A DNA stretch of 39,636 nt, taken from Clostridium sp. CAG:510. Its GTDB lineage: Bacteria; Bacillota; Clostridia; Lachnospirales; Lachnospiraceae. The translations under genes and the position numbers were made by a program. The stretch spans positions 1 to 39,636 of the forward strand of contig FR880833.1 in the NCBI GenBank assembly GCA_000434615.1, written 5' to 3'. Below the pieces are notes generated by a model. It saw only the letters and a program-made list of their open reading frames with translations, had not been told where the DNA came from and ran no database searches. Below are positions 30,153 to 39,355 of this stretch, piece after piece. How positions within the stretch are numbered: position 1 is the first letter of the stretch; each line of letters starts with the position of its first letter.

Positions 30153-30214
30153 CGGAATAAGTCTTTTTATTAAAAAATGGGATATGACGGGACTTTATGA
30201 AGGAGGGTATTTAC

Positions 30215-33200
30215 ATGAAGAACAGACGGAAAATCAGGGTAATGGCATGGATTTTAACCGTTGTGATGCTTATGACATCACTGGGACTGGATGCGTTACC
30301 CGTCATGGCGGCGGATGCCGGCAGTTTTACTTATGAAGTGAGTTTTGATGCGTCATTTACTACGGCGGAAATGACATTCACACTGCAGACAATCCAGGGG
30401 GAGGCTCCCACCGGAAGCAACAATGTGGATATTTTTATCAAGCCATCCGGAGTGAATGATTATCAGCAGATTGGCTGGTATCAGGGACTGGAGGACAACC
30501 GGCTTGTTTTTTCGGATATAAAGTACCAGCATCAGCCGCTGACACCGGGGACAACCTATGATGTAGAAATAATACTCCGGCATGACAATCAGGCGATTGG
30601 CACGGCGGATACTTCCTTTACCACAAAACCGGTGACGATTACCTGCGAGGAAAAGCAGATTACCTGGTTTTCGGCAGAATACAGCCTGTCGGTTGCACAA
30701 AAGGACGAACTGGAAGCAGCCGGTATTACCACCTTAAAGGCGTACCCTTATATTCAGGAAGAAGGCGGGGAACTGGTGAAAGCCAATGTAGGCGGTGACG
30801 GCATTGATGTGCTGAACGGCAATATGCTGCTTAGGGATCTGAAGGATGATACCGAATACACGGTGTATTTTGCCGGACTGCGGGATAAAGCTGAACCCTG
30901 CCTTTCCCAGTTTACGTTTAGGACCAGCAAAGATACCCGCAATATTAAATTACTATCCGATGAAATCCAGTACTGCTATGCGGACTTTACCGTGGCAGTA
31001 ACCGGCGGACGGGATGACGTGGAAACCAAGAGCTATCTTTTCTTACGGAAAAAAGGAGAAACCGGCTGGAGAAATCAGAAGCAGAGCGATGCAAAAGAAG
31101 CATTCACCAAAGAATTCCGGATGAACGAGCTGGAGCCGGTTACCGAATATGAATATGCGCTTGCAATCGGAGACGACTGGAATATCAACGACCCGGATCA
31201 GATTACCAAGGACGGACACAAAATTACCGGTTCCTTTACCACTCCGGACGACCCGAGGGAACTGACAAGCGTCTGCAGTGCCGGATACCGGACGGCTCTT
31301 ATCCGGGCAGGGTATACGGGCAATAATTTAAACGGTGTGCAGAGTGTCGTTCATGTATTCGTCAGAGAAAAGGGTACGGAAGAATGGACGGAGAAAAGAA
31401 ATAGCGATTATGCTACGGGCAACAGCTTTCCTTTTTTGTTCACAGACCTGAAAGAGGATACCGAATATGAGTACCGCATCATTCTGAATTCCAAGTGGGA
31501 AGGCACCACGGCGGATGACAGTGTACGTCCGCTTCAGTATAATGAGGGCAGTTTTAAGACAGAAGTGTGCCGGTATACGTTAAAGGTGACGCCGGATACC
31601 GAAAAGAGTCTGTATAACAAAGAATATCTGCAGGTACAGCTGGAGGGCAGCAAACAGGACAGAAGCGTAACCCTGGAACTGCATTTTAACAACGATGCGG
31701 AAAAAACGGTCAGCCTGTACCGGGACGAGGCGTACAAAGATACCTTTTCCATAAAGGGACTTGCTTCCGACACCACCTATTATGTGACGGAGTATTCCCT
31801 TTATGTGGATGAGTTCGGCGAACATGTCTGCATTAAGCAGGCAGTGTGCGGGGAAGAAGAGTATTCCTTCCATACCCCTGCGGCAACGGCGCCGGATTAT
31901 GTAAAATTTGAGAAAGAAGAAATTTATCTGAATGCCTCCCAGGCAGAAGAAGAAAATGTGGGAAATGTGACCTTAAAGCCGCTTGTAAATGACGGCGCTT
32001 CCGACGAAATGCTCTGGGAGTCGAAGAATCCCGAAGTGGCAACGGTGGATGAAAACGGCAAGGTTACTGCAGCTGCGGTGGGCGAAACCGAAATTACGGC
32101 AACCTCGAAATACAACAAAGAGGTTACGGCAACGGTGAAGGTTTTTGTGGACAGCGTGGAAGCTGTTTATGCGGAAAACGGAAACGCAGTCGGGGATGAA
32201 GTGGTAAAAGGCTTAAAGGGAACACAGTCGGAAGCCATTGTGCTTACACGTAAAAATGCGGAAACCGGCGAAACGGAAAATGTGCCGGTGACCGGTTATA
32301 CTGCGGAAAGAAGCAGTGTGGTAAATTATGATATAAAGACAAATACCATTACATTCGGTACGGTAGGAACCGCAAAGTTGTATCTGTATGCCGGTGAGTA
32401 TAAGGTAAGAATTCAGACGGAAAGCTATGTCCGTACGGCGGGCTTCTATGTTTCTTCCCTTTCCAATGACCGTTATCCGGCAGTGAAAAGTACAGAGAAT
32501 ACCTATGATATTGCTGCAAACCAGAGTTATCAGATAAACTTAAAGGCCCTTGACGGCTCCGATATTACCGACTACAGCAATTTTAAGATTATGGTGGAAA
32601 ACGATGCAAACGGATGCGTGGAGACGGACGGTGATACCTTTATACTAACGGCAAAGAATGTTACGGCAGCACCGGTGAAAATCACGGTTTCTCCCAAGGC
32701 GGGCACCGCATATGACAACGAGTATTATGAGGATGCGGTTTTCTATGTAAATGTAAAAGCACTGCCGGAAGAAAACGAACCGGATATGTACGTTTATACA
32801 AACGTGGACAAATTCCTTTCCGATGTAGACTTAAAAGAAGGCTGGAAATGGGAAAACGAAAAGCTGGCTTTATATGCACTCCGGAAAACACAGACCTATG
32901 ACTTTACGGCTTATTATGCGGGAGATGACAAATATCCGGTAACGCAGACCATAAAAGTCGCGCTTGCGGAAGTAAACAATCTGACAGTGGAGGATGTAAG
33001 CCGCACAGGTTATCACGTAACGGCGGACGGCACGGATAAGATACTGGTGAAGGTCAACTTCTCCTATGCGGGAGAGGTGAAACAGGATGATTTATCTGCT
33101 TATCTGAAAGCAGACGGAGAAGACTGCGTCATTGCGTGCAAGGAGTATGATAACGGTTATGCCATCTATGAAGTGAGTGCAAAGAAAGCAGGAAATTACG

Positions 33201-35677
33201 TACTGGAGGCAGGTGTGCAGTCCGGCTTATACGGCAGCTCCCTTACCGGCAAAACGATTGTACTGCAGGCAACGGAAGAACCCTGTGTAAGAAGCATTAA
33301 GGTGCAGAACACCTCTGTGGAACCGGCGGAATTTCTGGAAGACGACGAAATCCTTCTGGATGCATCCAAGGACCTCAAGACGTCTGTAAATCTGAAGGCA
33401 GTTACCTATGATTATACAGAAACGGAAATGACGGCGCCCAAGTTAATCTGGACGTCTACGGACAAGAGCGTGGTACAGGTTACGGCAGATAAGAAGGATA
33501 CACAGAAAGCAGTGCTTTTAGTGAAGGGCGAAGGCAATGCCGTTATTACCGTGAAGAGTGCGGATGCGGCGGGAGCAAGCTACTCCTTCGCAGTGGAAGT
33601 GAAGAACCTTGCGCCCCGTGTGGAAGGAACCAGGGTTTCCGTGAATACGGCGCTGGATTATACGGTTTCCGAAGGACGCAGCATTGCCTACCGTTTCTAC
33701 GGCTATACCGAAATCGTAGAAGCCTATGACAATGCGGTTACGGACTGGGCATTTTACAAAAAGACCCAGAAAACCTTTGAAAAGGAAAAAGAAGCCGGTC
33801 TGCAGGCAACGGACTTTACCTTCTATGAGAGACAGGGAGAGGGAGAAAAGAAGGACATTCTGGCGATGCCCGTGAACCCGGATTTAAAGAGCGGTAAATA
33901 TGAGCTGTGGCTGGCGGTAACCACCGAAGCGGGCGAGGAGGTTTATTCCTATCCGGTAACGGTGACGGTTATCAATAAGAATGTAAAGGTAAGTGCGGTA
34001 TCCGAAAATATTAACCTGTTCTATATGCTCAGCGCTAACGGCAACATTATGTTTACCTTTAACGGAGATTATATTGACGCACCTACGGTAAACTGGACGG
34101 ATGATGCGGACAAAGCCCTCGGTTTCAATATCAGTAAATACGTTTACTACGATAATACAAAGAAAAAATGGTGCGCTAACGTGGATACCACGGAGCTGGA
34201 AATGGAAGGCAAAGCACCGGCTGCGGGCACCGCAACCGGAACCCTGGAATTAACATTCAGGGGTTACCGCAACACGGTAAAGGTAAATAAGTTCAAAATC
34301 AAATACTGCTATAAGCTTCCAAATATTGTGACGATGAGCGCAGCCACGGTCATCAATACGGAATGCGGTATCGATAAGGCTTCCTTCTATCTGTACCAGA
34401 AGGATGCCAAGATGAGAATAACCTACAAAAATGAAGAAAATAAATACTGCTACAACTCTTATAAGTGCAACATAGAAGAGGTAGAGCTGTCGCCCACATC
34501 CTCCGGCAGTGATTATATGGAGTATGTGTATACCGGTGTAAATAAGAAGGAAAATGTGGTGATTTCCCTCCGCTCCGATTACTGGAGAGAAAAGGTGGAG
34601 GTAAAGCACACCATCAACAATGTGGCGCCTGTTCTTATTCTGGAGAAGCCGGCCATGACATTTAACTGGAACCTTCCCGGAACGGATACCACGGTATTCA
34701 AGGTAAGAAACGCCCAGAACGGTGCGGTCTTAAAGGATGTCATCATCACCGGAAAGAATGCGGCCGCCCAGAAGCTTCTTGATGAGAATGTATTTACGTT
34801 CTCCCTGAAGGAAAATAAGTATCTGGATGTGAAGCTGAATTCCCTGCAGGCGCTGAACAAGAAATTTAAGGACGGCAGTTACGGTTTTACGGTGACACCG
34901 GTATTTGTAAGCAGTGTGACCGGCAAGGAGGTGACCGGAAAGCCCTGTGTGCTGACGGTTAAGACGACGTCCAAGGCGCCCGAGGTCAATTTATCGGCGT
35001 CCGGCAGTATCGATATTGCCAGATATCCGATGTACGACAATTGGGAATTCTACAAAAACGCAGTGAAACTGAAATACAGTTTCAAGAACGTAAACAGCAA
35101 TTATGAAGAAATCGGCAGGGAAGTAATCGGCGACTATGCAGACTATTTTGAAATCTGGTGGAGCGATCCCGGACAGGGATTTTATCTGAAAGCAAAACGC
35201 GGTATGGAGGGCAGACTGAAAGCCGGCTTTGTATATAATGTACAGATTAAATTTACCCTGAAGATGAAGGACGGCACGACAACGGAGATTATCACGAAGA
35301 AGCCATACAAGCTGAAATTAAAACAGTCGGCAACCGGGGTTAAGGTGACGACCAAGCCGCAGACGATGTTTGCTTCCAATGAAGAGGTTACCAGAGTTTA
35401 TGAATTGAGGCTGAACGGCAACTATTACCGCATCGAAAAAATAACCGGCGGTCTGGATGTCAACAAGGACGGCAAAAATGATATTGTTATCGACCGTGTC
35501 TCCACTAAGGACTGGGACACTGCGGCGGACATTACCTTAAGAATAGCGGACAGGGATGCCATAAGCGCTACCGTAAAAGGCAAGAGCTATTCCGTTCCGA
35601 TTGAAATCATGGTAATGGGTGCGGACGGTGTGACGAAAAACATCAGGACCCAGATTAAGGTTACGGTAAGAAAATAA
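30215..35677 (+). CDS. Giant secreted Ig-like / FnIII-like repeat protein
   Basis: 1820 residues from the ATG at 30215, where AAGGAGGG lies seven bases upstream. A signal peptide (about 1-31, ending V-M-A-A-D-A) marks export. The N-terminal third (about 33-555) holds four or five FnIII-like units, recognised by endings such as D-T-E-Y-T-V-Y-F-A-G and D-T-E-Y-E-Y-R-I-I-L. A BIG2 Ig-like domain lies at about 559-650 (W-E-S-K-N-P-E-V-A-T-V-D-E-N-G-K-V-T-A) and a second diverged one near 1025-1131. The rest is beta-rich without recognised domains. No LPxTG, S-layer homology or membrane anchor is visible at the end (T-Q-I-K-V-T-V-R-K). Adhesin or matrix protein is a guess. Confidence 0.85.
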   Translation: MKNRRKIRVMAWILTVVMLMTSLGLDALPVMAADAGSFTYEVSFDASFTTAEMTFTLQTIQGEAPTGSNNVDIFIKPSGVNDYQQIGWYQGLEDNRLVFSDIKYQHQPLTPGTTYDVEIILRHDNQAIGTADTSFTTKPVTITCEEKQITWFSAEYSLSVAQKDELEAAGITTLKAYPYIQEEGGELVKANVGGDGIDVLNGNMLLRDLKDDTEYTVYFAGLRDKAEPCLSQFTFRTSKDTRNIKLLSDEIQYCYADFTVAVTGGRDDVETKSYLFLRKKGETGWRNQKQSDAKEAFTKEFRMNELEPVTEYEYALAIGDDWNINDPDQITKDGHKITGSFTTPDDPRELTSVCSAGYRTALIRAGYTGNNLNGVQSVVHVFVREKGTEEWTEKRNSDYATGNSFPFLFTDLKEDTEYEYRIILNSKWEGTTADDSVRPLQYNEGSFKTEVCRYTLKVTPDTEKSLYNKEYLQVQLEGSKQDRSVTLELHFNNDAEKTVSLYRDEAYKDTFSIKGLASDTTYYVTEYSLYVDEFGEHVCIKQAVCGEEEYSFHTPAATAPDYVKFEKEEIYLNASQAEEENVGNVTLKPLVNDGASDEMLWESKNPEVATVDENGKVTAAAVGETEITATSKYNKEVTATVKVFVDSVEAVYAENGNAVGDEVVKGLKGTQSEAIVLTRKNAETGETENVPVTGYTAERSSVVNYDIKTNTITFGTVGTAKLYLYAGEYKVRIQTESYVRTAGFYVSSLSNDRYPAVKSTENTYDIAANQSYQINLKALDGSDITDYSNFKIMVENDANGCVETDGDTFILTAKNVTAAPVKITVSPKAGTAYDNEYYEDAVFYVNVKALPEENEPDMYVYTNVDKFLSDVDLKEGWKWENEKLALYALRKTQTYDFTAYYAGDDKYPVTQTIKVALAEVNNLTVEDVSRTGYHVTADGTDKILVKVNFSYAGEVKQDDLSAYLKADGEDCVIACKEYDNGYAIYEVSAKKAGNYVLEAGVQSGLYGSSLTGKTIVLQATEEPCVRSIKVQNTSVEPAEFLEDDEILLDASKDLKTSVNLKAVTYDYTETEMTAPKLIWTSTDKSVVQVTADKKDTQKAVLLVKGEGNAVITVKSADAAGASYSFAVEVKNLAPRVEGTRVSVNTALDYTVSEGRSIAYRFYGYTEIVEAYDNAVTDWAFYKKTQKTFEKEKEAGLQATDFTFYERQGEGEKKDILAMPVNPDLKSGKYELWLAVTTEAGEEVYSYPVTVTVINKNVKVSAVSENINLFYMLSANGNIMFTFNGDYIDAPTVNWTDDADKALGFNISKYVYYDNTKKKWCANVDTTELEMEGKAPAAGTATGTLELTFRGYRNTVKVNKFKIKYCYKLPNIVTMSAATVINTECGIDKASFYLYQKDAKMRITYKNEENKYCYNSYKCNIEEVELSPTSSGSDYMEYVYTGVNKKENVVISLRSDYWREKVEVKHTINNVAPVLILEKPAMTFNWNLPGTDTTVFKVRNAQNGAVLKDVIITGKNAAAQKLLDENVFTFSLKENKYLDVKLNSLQALNKKFKDGSYGFTVTPVFVSSVTGKEVTGKPCVLTVKTTSKAPEVNLSASGSIDIARYPMYDNWEFYKNAVKLKYSFKNVNSNYEEIGREVIGDYADYFEIWWSDPGQGFYLKAKRGMEGRLKAGFVYNVQIKFTLKMKDGTTTEIITKKPYKLKLKQSATGVKVTTKPQTMFASNEEVTRVYELRLNGNYYRIEKITGGLDVNKDGKNDIVIDRVSTKDWDTAADITLRIADRDAISATVKGKSYSVPIEIMVMGADGVTKNIRTQIKVTVRK

Positions 35678-35686
35678 AAGACAGAA

Positions 35687-35718
35687 AAAAGGCGCAGGAA
35701 GTTTTTCCTGCGTCTTTT
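35687..35718 (+). terminator. Terminator after the giant protein
   Basis: AAAAGGCGCAGGAA (35687-35700) pairs with TTCCTGCGTCTTTT (35705-35718), 14 pairs with one G-T, around GTTT. The T-rich arm also works as the tail. Confidence 0.88.
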
Positions 35719-35754
35719 GCGTTGTGCATCTACCTGCATTCCATGTTTTCCTCC

Positions 35755-35783
35755 TTGCAAATTGCTTTTGTATATCATATAAT
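35755..35783 (+). promoter_or_regulatory. mocR promoter
   Basis: TTGCAA (35755-35760), a 17-base spacer and a perfect TATAAT (35778-35783), 65 bases before the start at 35849. Confidence 0.75.
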
Positions 35784-35784
35784 C

Positions 35785-35836
35785 AATCTGGTCACAAAAA
35801 AATAATCAAATTTTATCTTCTTTACCATACCAGATT
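35785..35836 (+). promoter_or_regulatory. Inverted repeat, possible MocR operator
   Basis: AATCTGGT (35785-35792), directly after the -10 box, is repeated inverted as ACCAGATT (35829-35836) near the ribosome site. The 36-base gap suits two bound half sites rather than one dimer. Self-regulation is inferred. Confidence 0.45.
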
Positions 35837-35848
35837 ACAGGAGAAGCC

Positions 35849-37246
35849 ATGCTGACTTATAATTTCGATAATGTGAAAATTCCTTTGTACGAATACATTT
35901 ACAACTGCATAAAAAAAGATATTTTAGCGAGAAAATTAAAGGCGGGACAGAAGCTTCCCTCCAAGAGAACCTTCGCGGAAAATAATGGAATTAGTACCAT
36001 AACGGTTCAGAATGCATATGACCAGTTAATCAGCGAGGGCTATATTTATACTGTGCCGAGGAAAGGCTATTATGTGGCAAATCTGTACGGACTGTCCACG
36101 GTCAACAAGGAAACGAACATTTCCTTAAATATAAGGCTGCCGGAGAAGAAGCGGACGGACCTTATCGATTTATCCGACAACCGCATGAACACGGACAATT
36201 TTCCCTTTTCTATCTGGGCGAAGCTTTCCCGCAACATTCTTTCCGGTAAAAGCAAGGAGCTTATGGAGATTTCCCCTACCAACGGAAAAAAGGAGCTCAG
36301 GGAGGCGATTGCCGGTCACTTAAAATCCTTCCGGGGCATGCTGGTTGACCCGAACCAGATTGTGGTGGGCGCCGGTACGGAATATTTATACAGCCTGCTT
36401 ATCCAGCTTTTAGGGAATGACAAAATGTACTGTCTGGAAAATCCGGGCTATACCAAAATCGCCAAGGTCTACACCAAGCATCAGGTAACCTGCCATTACG
36501 TGGATTTGGATGACAGCGGTATTACCTTAAAGGGGTTAAGAAAAGCGGAGGCGGATGTGGTGCACATCAGCCCCAACCACCATTTTCCCACCGGAATTAC
36601 CATGCCGGTAAAAAGAAGATATGAGGTGCTTTCCTGGGCGAGCGAAAAGGATGGAAGGTACATTATTGAGGACGATTACGACAGCGAATTCCGGATAAGC
36701 GGCAAGCCCATTCCCACGCTGTTCAGCATCGATGAATGTGAAAAAGTCATTTACATGAATACCTTTTCCAAATCTCTGACGCCCACCATCCGAATCAGCT
36801 ACATGGTGCTGCCGGTGCATCTTGCCAACCTTTTTTACGAGAGTCTGTCGTTTTATGCCTGCACGGTGTCCAATTTTGAGCAGTTCATTCTGGCAGATTT
36901 TATTAAGAACGGATACTTTGAGAAGCATATCAACCGGATGCGGCTTTTTTATGCCCGCAAGCGCAGGGCGCTGATTGATGCCGTAAAAAACAGCCGGTTA
37001 AAAGACATCAGCGAAATTATGGAAAGTGATTCGGGACTTCACTTTCTTCTAAAGATAGACACGGAAAAAACGGACGCGGATTTTTCGGCGCAGTTACAGG
37101 AAAAAGGAATTCATGTGGAATTTCTGTCGGAGTTTTACCATGATAAAAGCAACCGGGAGCACCTCATGATTATCAATTACTCCAATTTTGATGTGCAGAC
37201 CATGGGAGATATTTTCGATAAAATTGCAGAAATAGCGGAAAAATAG
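35849..37246 (+). CDS. MocR/PdxR-family PLP-dependent transcription regulator
   Basis: 465 residues. A GntR-type winged helix (about 8-78, K-L-P-S-K-R-T-F-A-E-N-N-G-I-S-T-I-T-V) is fused to a fold type I aminotransferase-like domain (about 115-460). The PLP lysine is Lys308 in N-T-F-S-K-S-L-T-P, and the D-D-Y-D-S-E-F motif is present. MocR proteins sense PLP or an amine and control vitamin B6, GABA or transport genes. No pdxS/T gene or obvious target lies beside it. The ATG follows CAGGAGAAG. Confidence 0.92.
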   Translation: MLTYNFDNVKIPLYEYIYNCIKKDILARKLKAGQKLPSKRTFAENNGISTITVQNAYDQLISEGYIYTVPRKGYYVANLYGLSTVNKETNISLNIRLPEKKRTDLIDLSDNRMNTDNFPFSIWAKLSRNILSGKSKELMEISPTNGKKELREAIAGHLKSFRGMLVDPNQIVVGAGTEYLYSLLIQLLGNDKMYCLENPGYTKIAKVYTKHQVTCHYVDLDDSGITLKGLRKAEADVVHISPNHHFPTGITMPVKRRYEVLSWASEKDGRYIIEDDYDSEFRISGKPIPTLFSIDECEKVIYMNTFSKSLTPTIRISYMVLPVHLANLFYESLSFYACTVSNFEQFILADFIKNGYFEKHINRMRLFYARKRRALIDAVKNSRLKDISEIMESDSGLHFLLKIDTEKTDADFSAQLQEKGIHVEFLSEFYHDKSNREHLMIINYSNFDVQTMGDIFDKIAEIAEK

Positions 37247-37250
37247 TTTA

Positions 37251-37376
37251 AGGGTACCTTCCAGTGATATTTCCGAAGAGGAACAGAAGCTTCTGCGGGA
37301 ATATGTGGCAGACGGCGGAAAACTCATGGTGTATGCCGGTCCCTTGGAAGCCGTGAATGCGATTGTGTTGAAGTGA
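37251..37376 (+). pseudogene. C-terminal remnant of a GldG-like protein
   Basis: A short open stretch without start codon or ribosome site, ending at TGA 37374-37376. It reads S-S-D-I-S-E-E-E-Q-K-L-L-R-E-Y-V-A-D-G-G-K-L-M-V-Y-A-G-P, which closely resembles the D-I-S-x-x-E-x-x-x-L-x-x-Y-L-x-x-G-G-K-L segment of GldG-type ABC-transporter accessory proteins. Everything upstream of this segment is missing, so it looks like the remains of a deletion next to mocR. Confidence 0.5.
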
Positions 37377-37402
37377 CAACTACCATTTGTTCCATAATTA
37401 TC

Positions 37403-37431
37403 TTGCATGATTGCGATATCTTTTCTATAAT
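37403..37431 (+). promoter_or_regulatory. Promoter of the NERD-domain gene
   Basis: TTGCAT (37403-37408), a 17-base spacer and a perfect TATAAT (37426-37431), 37 bases before the start. Confidence 0.75.
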
Positions 37432-37468
37432 AAAAGTGGTGTAAATTTTGCAAGGGGGATAAAAGAAT

Positions 37469-38458
37469 ATGGATTACGCAATGTACAGTCGGGTGATTAT
37501 CGGCGTTTGCATTGTTGTCGGCATTTTGCTGGTTCTGCTGTTGGGAAGAGGTACCCGCCAGAAAGACCGACATGTGAGCACCGGGCGGACCGGCTCGCCG
37601 GCATTTGAAAAATGGAAAAAACAAATCAGTACAAACTGCAGCTCCCAGAACCTGAAGGACTTTCAGCTTTTTCTGACGCAATATGGCGGAGGTTATGTCA
37701 AAAGAAGGGACGGCAGAGTGATTTACCGGGATTTCTTAGGCAGGGAAAAGGGAGATTTGAAAGGGATTTTCTTTCATTCCGTCATTCCCAGCAGGAAGAT
37801 TTCCACAGAGGAAAAAGAAGCTTTCCGAAGATATCTCTGCCAGATTGGAGTGCAGGGGATTGGCGAAAGACCGGAGTATGAAAAATTTGACGGGAAACTG
37901 CGCAACAAAGAAGAGGATTTGGATGAGTGGGAAAAAAAGGAAGCCGGCAACAAGGGAGAACTGCTCGTTCGCCAATACCTTAAAAGCCTGAATGAGCGGG
38001 AGTATTTTGTAATCAGCGGCGTTGTCCTTAAATATCAAGGAAAAACGAGGGAACTCGACCACATTATCGTGGGCAATGATGTGGTTTTTATTCTGGAAAC
38101 CAAAGCATTCGGCATGTCAGGAAGTGAAAACGGAAGCAATAAAGCAGTGCTTACCATCCATAATGACAACTGGGTACTTCACAAAAACGGTCACGACAAG
38201 ACATTAAAAAGCCCGACGGAACAGGTAACGCAGGAAGCGGCGCTTATGAAAGAGATTATAGAGAACCCGTTTATAGACATAAAACCCGTTGTGGTGCTGG
38301 CTAATCCATCTTTGGTGTTGGAGAAAAAGGAAACGCTGCCTTATGAAGTGACTAAGCTGAAAGACCTGGCGGCATATATTCAGGCAAATAACAAACAGAT
38401 GACATCCGAGGATATGCAAGATGCTATCCGAAGAATAGACAAAAGCAGGATAAAGTAA
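37469..38458 (+). CDS. Membrane-anchored NERD-domain (nuclease-like) protein
   Basis: 329 residues. One membrane helix (about 8-27) is followed by a linker and the NERD domain (about 158-280): G-N-K-G-E-L-L-V-R-Q-Y-L, E-L-D-H-I-I-V-G and F-I-L-E-T-K-A-F-G. The E...D...E-x-K set is the catalytic pattern of the PD-(D/E)XK nuclease superfamily and is intact. NERD proteins are thought to act on DNA, but few have been studied. The short C-terminal region is helical. It has its own promoter, an AAGGGGGAT ribosome site and a terminator, so it is a single-gene unit. Confidence 0.88.
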   Translation: MDYAMYSRVIIGVCIVVGILLVLLLGRGTRQKDRHVSTGRTGSPAFEKWKKQISTNCSSQNLKDFQLFLTQYGGGYVKRRDGRVIYRDFLGREKGDLKGIFFHSVIPSRKISTEEKEAFRRYLCQIGVQGIGERPEYEKFDGKLRNKEEDLDEWEKKEAGNKGELLVRQYLKSLNEREYFVISGVVLKYQGKTRELDHIIVGNDVVFILETKAFGMSGSENGSNKAVLTIHNDNWVLHKNGHDKTLKSPTEQVTQEAALMKEIIENPFIDIKPVVVLANPSLVLEKKETLPYEVTKLKDLAAYIQANNKQMTSEDMQDAIRRIDKSRIK

Positions 38459-38462
38459 TAAG

Positions 38463-38494
38463 AAACAGGGCATGTGAGACATGCCCTGTTTTGT
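38463..38494. terminator. Bidirectional terminator
   Basis: A perfect 13-base stem, AAACAGGGCATGT (38463-38475) with ACATGCCCTGTTT (38479-38491), around GAG. T-rich sequence follows on the plus strand and (TTTCTTATT) on the minus strand, so it serves both converging genes. Confidence 0.9.
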
Positions 38495-38499
38495 ACTTG

Positions 38500-38955
38500 T
38501 TAAACCGCTATATCCAGATTTTTTCCGATAAGCGCCGCAGCATCGGCGGATTTTTTATTCTGCTGATAAGGATTGGACTCATCGGAATACCGAATCTGCG
38601 TGGTAGTTGTGCCGCCTGCGGTATAGGTGGTGCCGCATTCCGGGCAGATTGCCGTGCGAATGGAGACGGTAGCCGAAAGCACCTGACCGTTATTCTGTGC
38701 TGCGCTCTTGTAAGCATTGCTTACATGCTCCTGCTCATGGGCACGTACTCTGGCAGCTGAAGCCTGCGGGGAAATGTGGGCGGCTGACTTAAAGGAAACC
38801 ATTTCGTCCGAGCCGTCCTGATACTTCCGGTTCTTACAGGTTTCACATTCCGCAGGAGAAGATTTCCTGCCGGGGGTCACTTCCGTAGACTGTCCGGGGT
38901 TTACAATAGGTTTATAAGAAGTATTAACATTGCCGAGTCCGCTTATTCCCATCAT
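38500..38955 (-). CDS. SprA-like putative zinc metalloprotease
   Basis: 151 residues with an H73-E-Q-E-H77 zinc-protease motif in A-R-V-R-A-H-E-Q-E-H-V. Two Cys pairs, C37/C40 (E-C-E-T-C) and C104/C107 (C-P-E-C-G), could bind a second metal ion. The pattern matches the SprA-related putative metalloprotease family. There is no signal peptide; the N-terminus is Gly/Asn-rich. The start M-M-G-I-S uses the first of two ATGs, with AAAGGAG six bases ahead. The substrate and role are unknown. Confidence 0.82.
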   Translation of the reverse strand: MMGISGLGNVNTSYKPIVNPGQSTEVTPGRKSSPAECETCKNRKYQDGSDEMVSFKSAAHISPQASAARVRAHEQEHVSNAYKSAAQNNGQVLSATVSIRTAICPECGTTYTAGGTTTTQIRYSDESNPYQQNKKSADAAALIGKNLDIAV

Positions 38956-38996
38956 GGAAAACTCCTTTCTGCGATTTTACGAGTATTTCTATCCTT

Positions 38997-39025
38997 ATAG
39001 TAGCATGCAAGAATAAGAAAAACAA
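38997..39025 (-). promoter_or_regulatory. Weak candidate promoter for the SprA-like gene
   Basis: On the minus strand TTGTTT (39020-39025) and TACTAT (38997-39002) lie 17 bases apart. Both boxes are imperfect. Confidence 0.35.
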
Positions 39026-39053
39026 GTCCCCGGAGCACGGATAAGGTATGACT

Positions 39054-39300
39054 GTAGGCACGGAAGGAGGAAAGAAGAGCAAGAGTGCCTACGAAAAAAG
39101 ACAGAGTAGGCACGAAAGGAGGAAAGAAGAGTAAAAGTGCCTACGAAAAAAGACAGAGTAGGCACGGAAGGAGGAAAGAAGAGCAAGAGTGCCTACGAAA
39201 AAAGACAGGGTAGGCACGGAGAGAGGAAAGAAGAGTAAAAGTGCCTATCAAAGAAAAAAGGATAGGCACGCATAGAGATAACAAGGGAAAAAGTGCCTGC
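39054..39300 (+). repeat. 52-bp tandem hairpin-repeat array
   Basis: Five units with an exact 52-bp period, starting at 39054, 39106, 39158, 39210 and 39262. Each opens with (G/A)TAGGCAC, has a purine-only or nearly purine-only loop of about 23 bases (GGAAGGAGGAAAGAAGAG) and closes with GTGCCTA(C). An A-rich linker of about 13 bases follows. The outer two units on the right are more diverged. The period is not a multiple of three, so no frame is kept. On the minus strand each hairpin is followed by T-rich sequence. Confidence 0.92.
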
Positions 39301-39316
39301 CATAAGGAAAGGAATA

Positions 39317-39355
39317 AGTATGCGATACATAAGAAAGGGGAAAGTATGCGATACA
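39317..39355 (+). repeat. Pair of AGTATGCGATACA repeats
   Basis: The 13-mer AGTATGCGATACA occurs at 39317-39329 and 39343-39355, a 26-base spacing. Each copy has GTAT/ATAC arms around GCG. The pair lies just before the NSS promoter and could be a regulator site. Confidence 0.7.

Noticed and set aside
39054..39300. CRISPR array
   Set aside because: The linkers and loops are repeated too, so there are no unique spacers.
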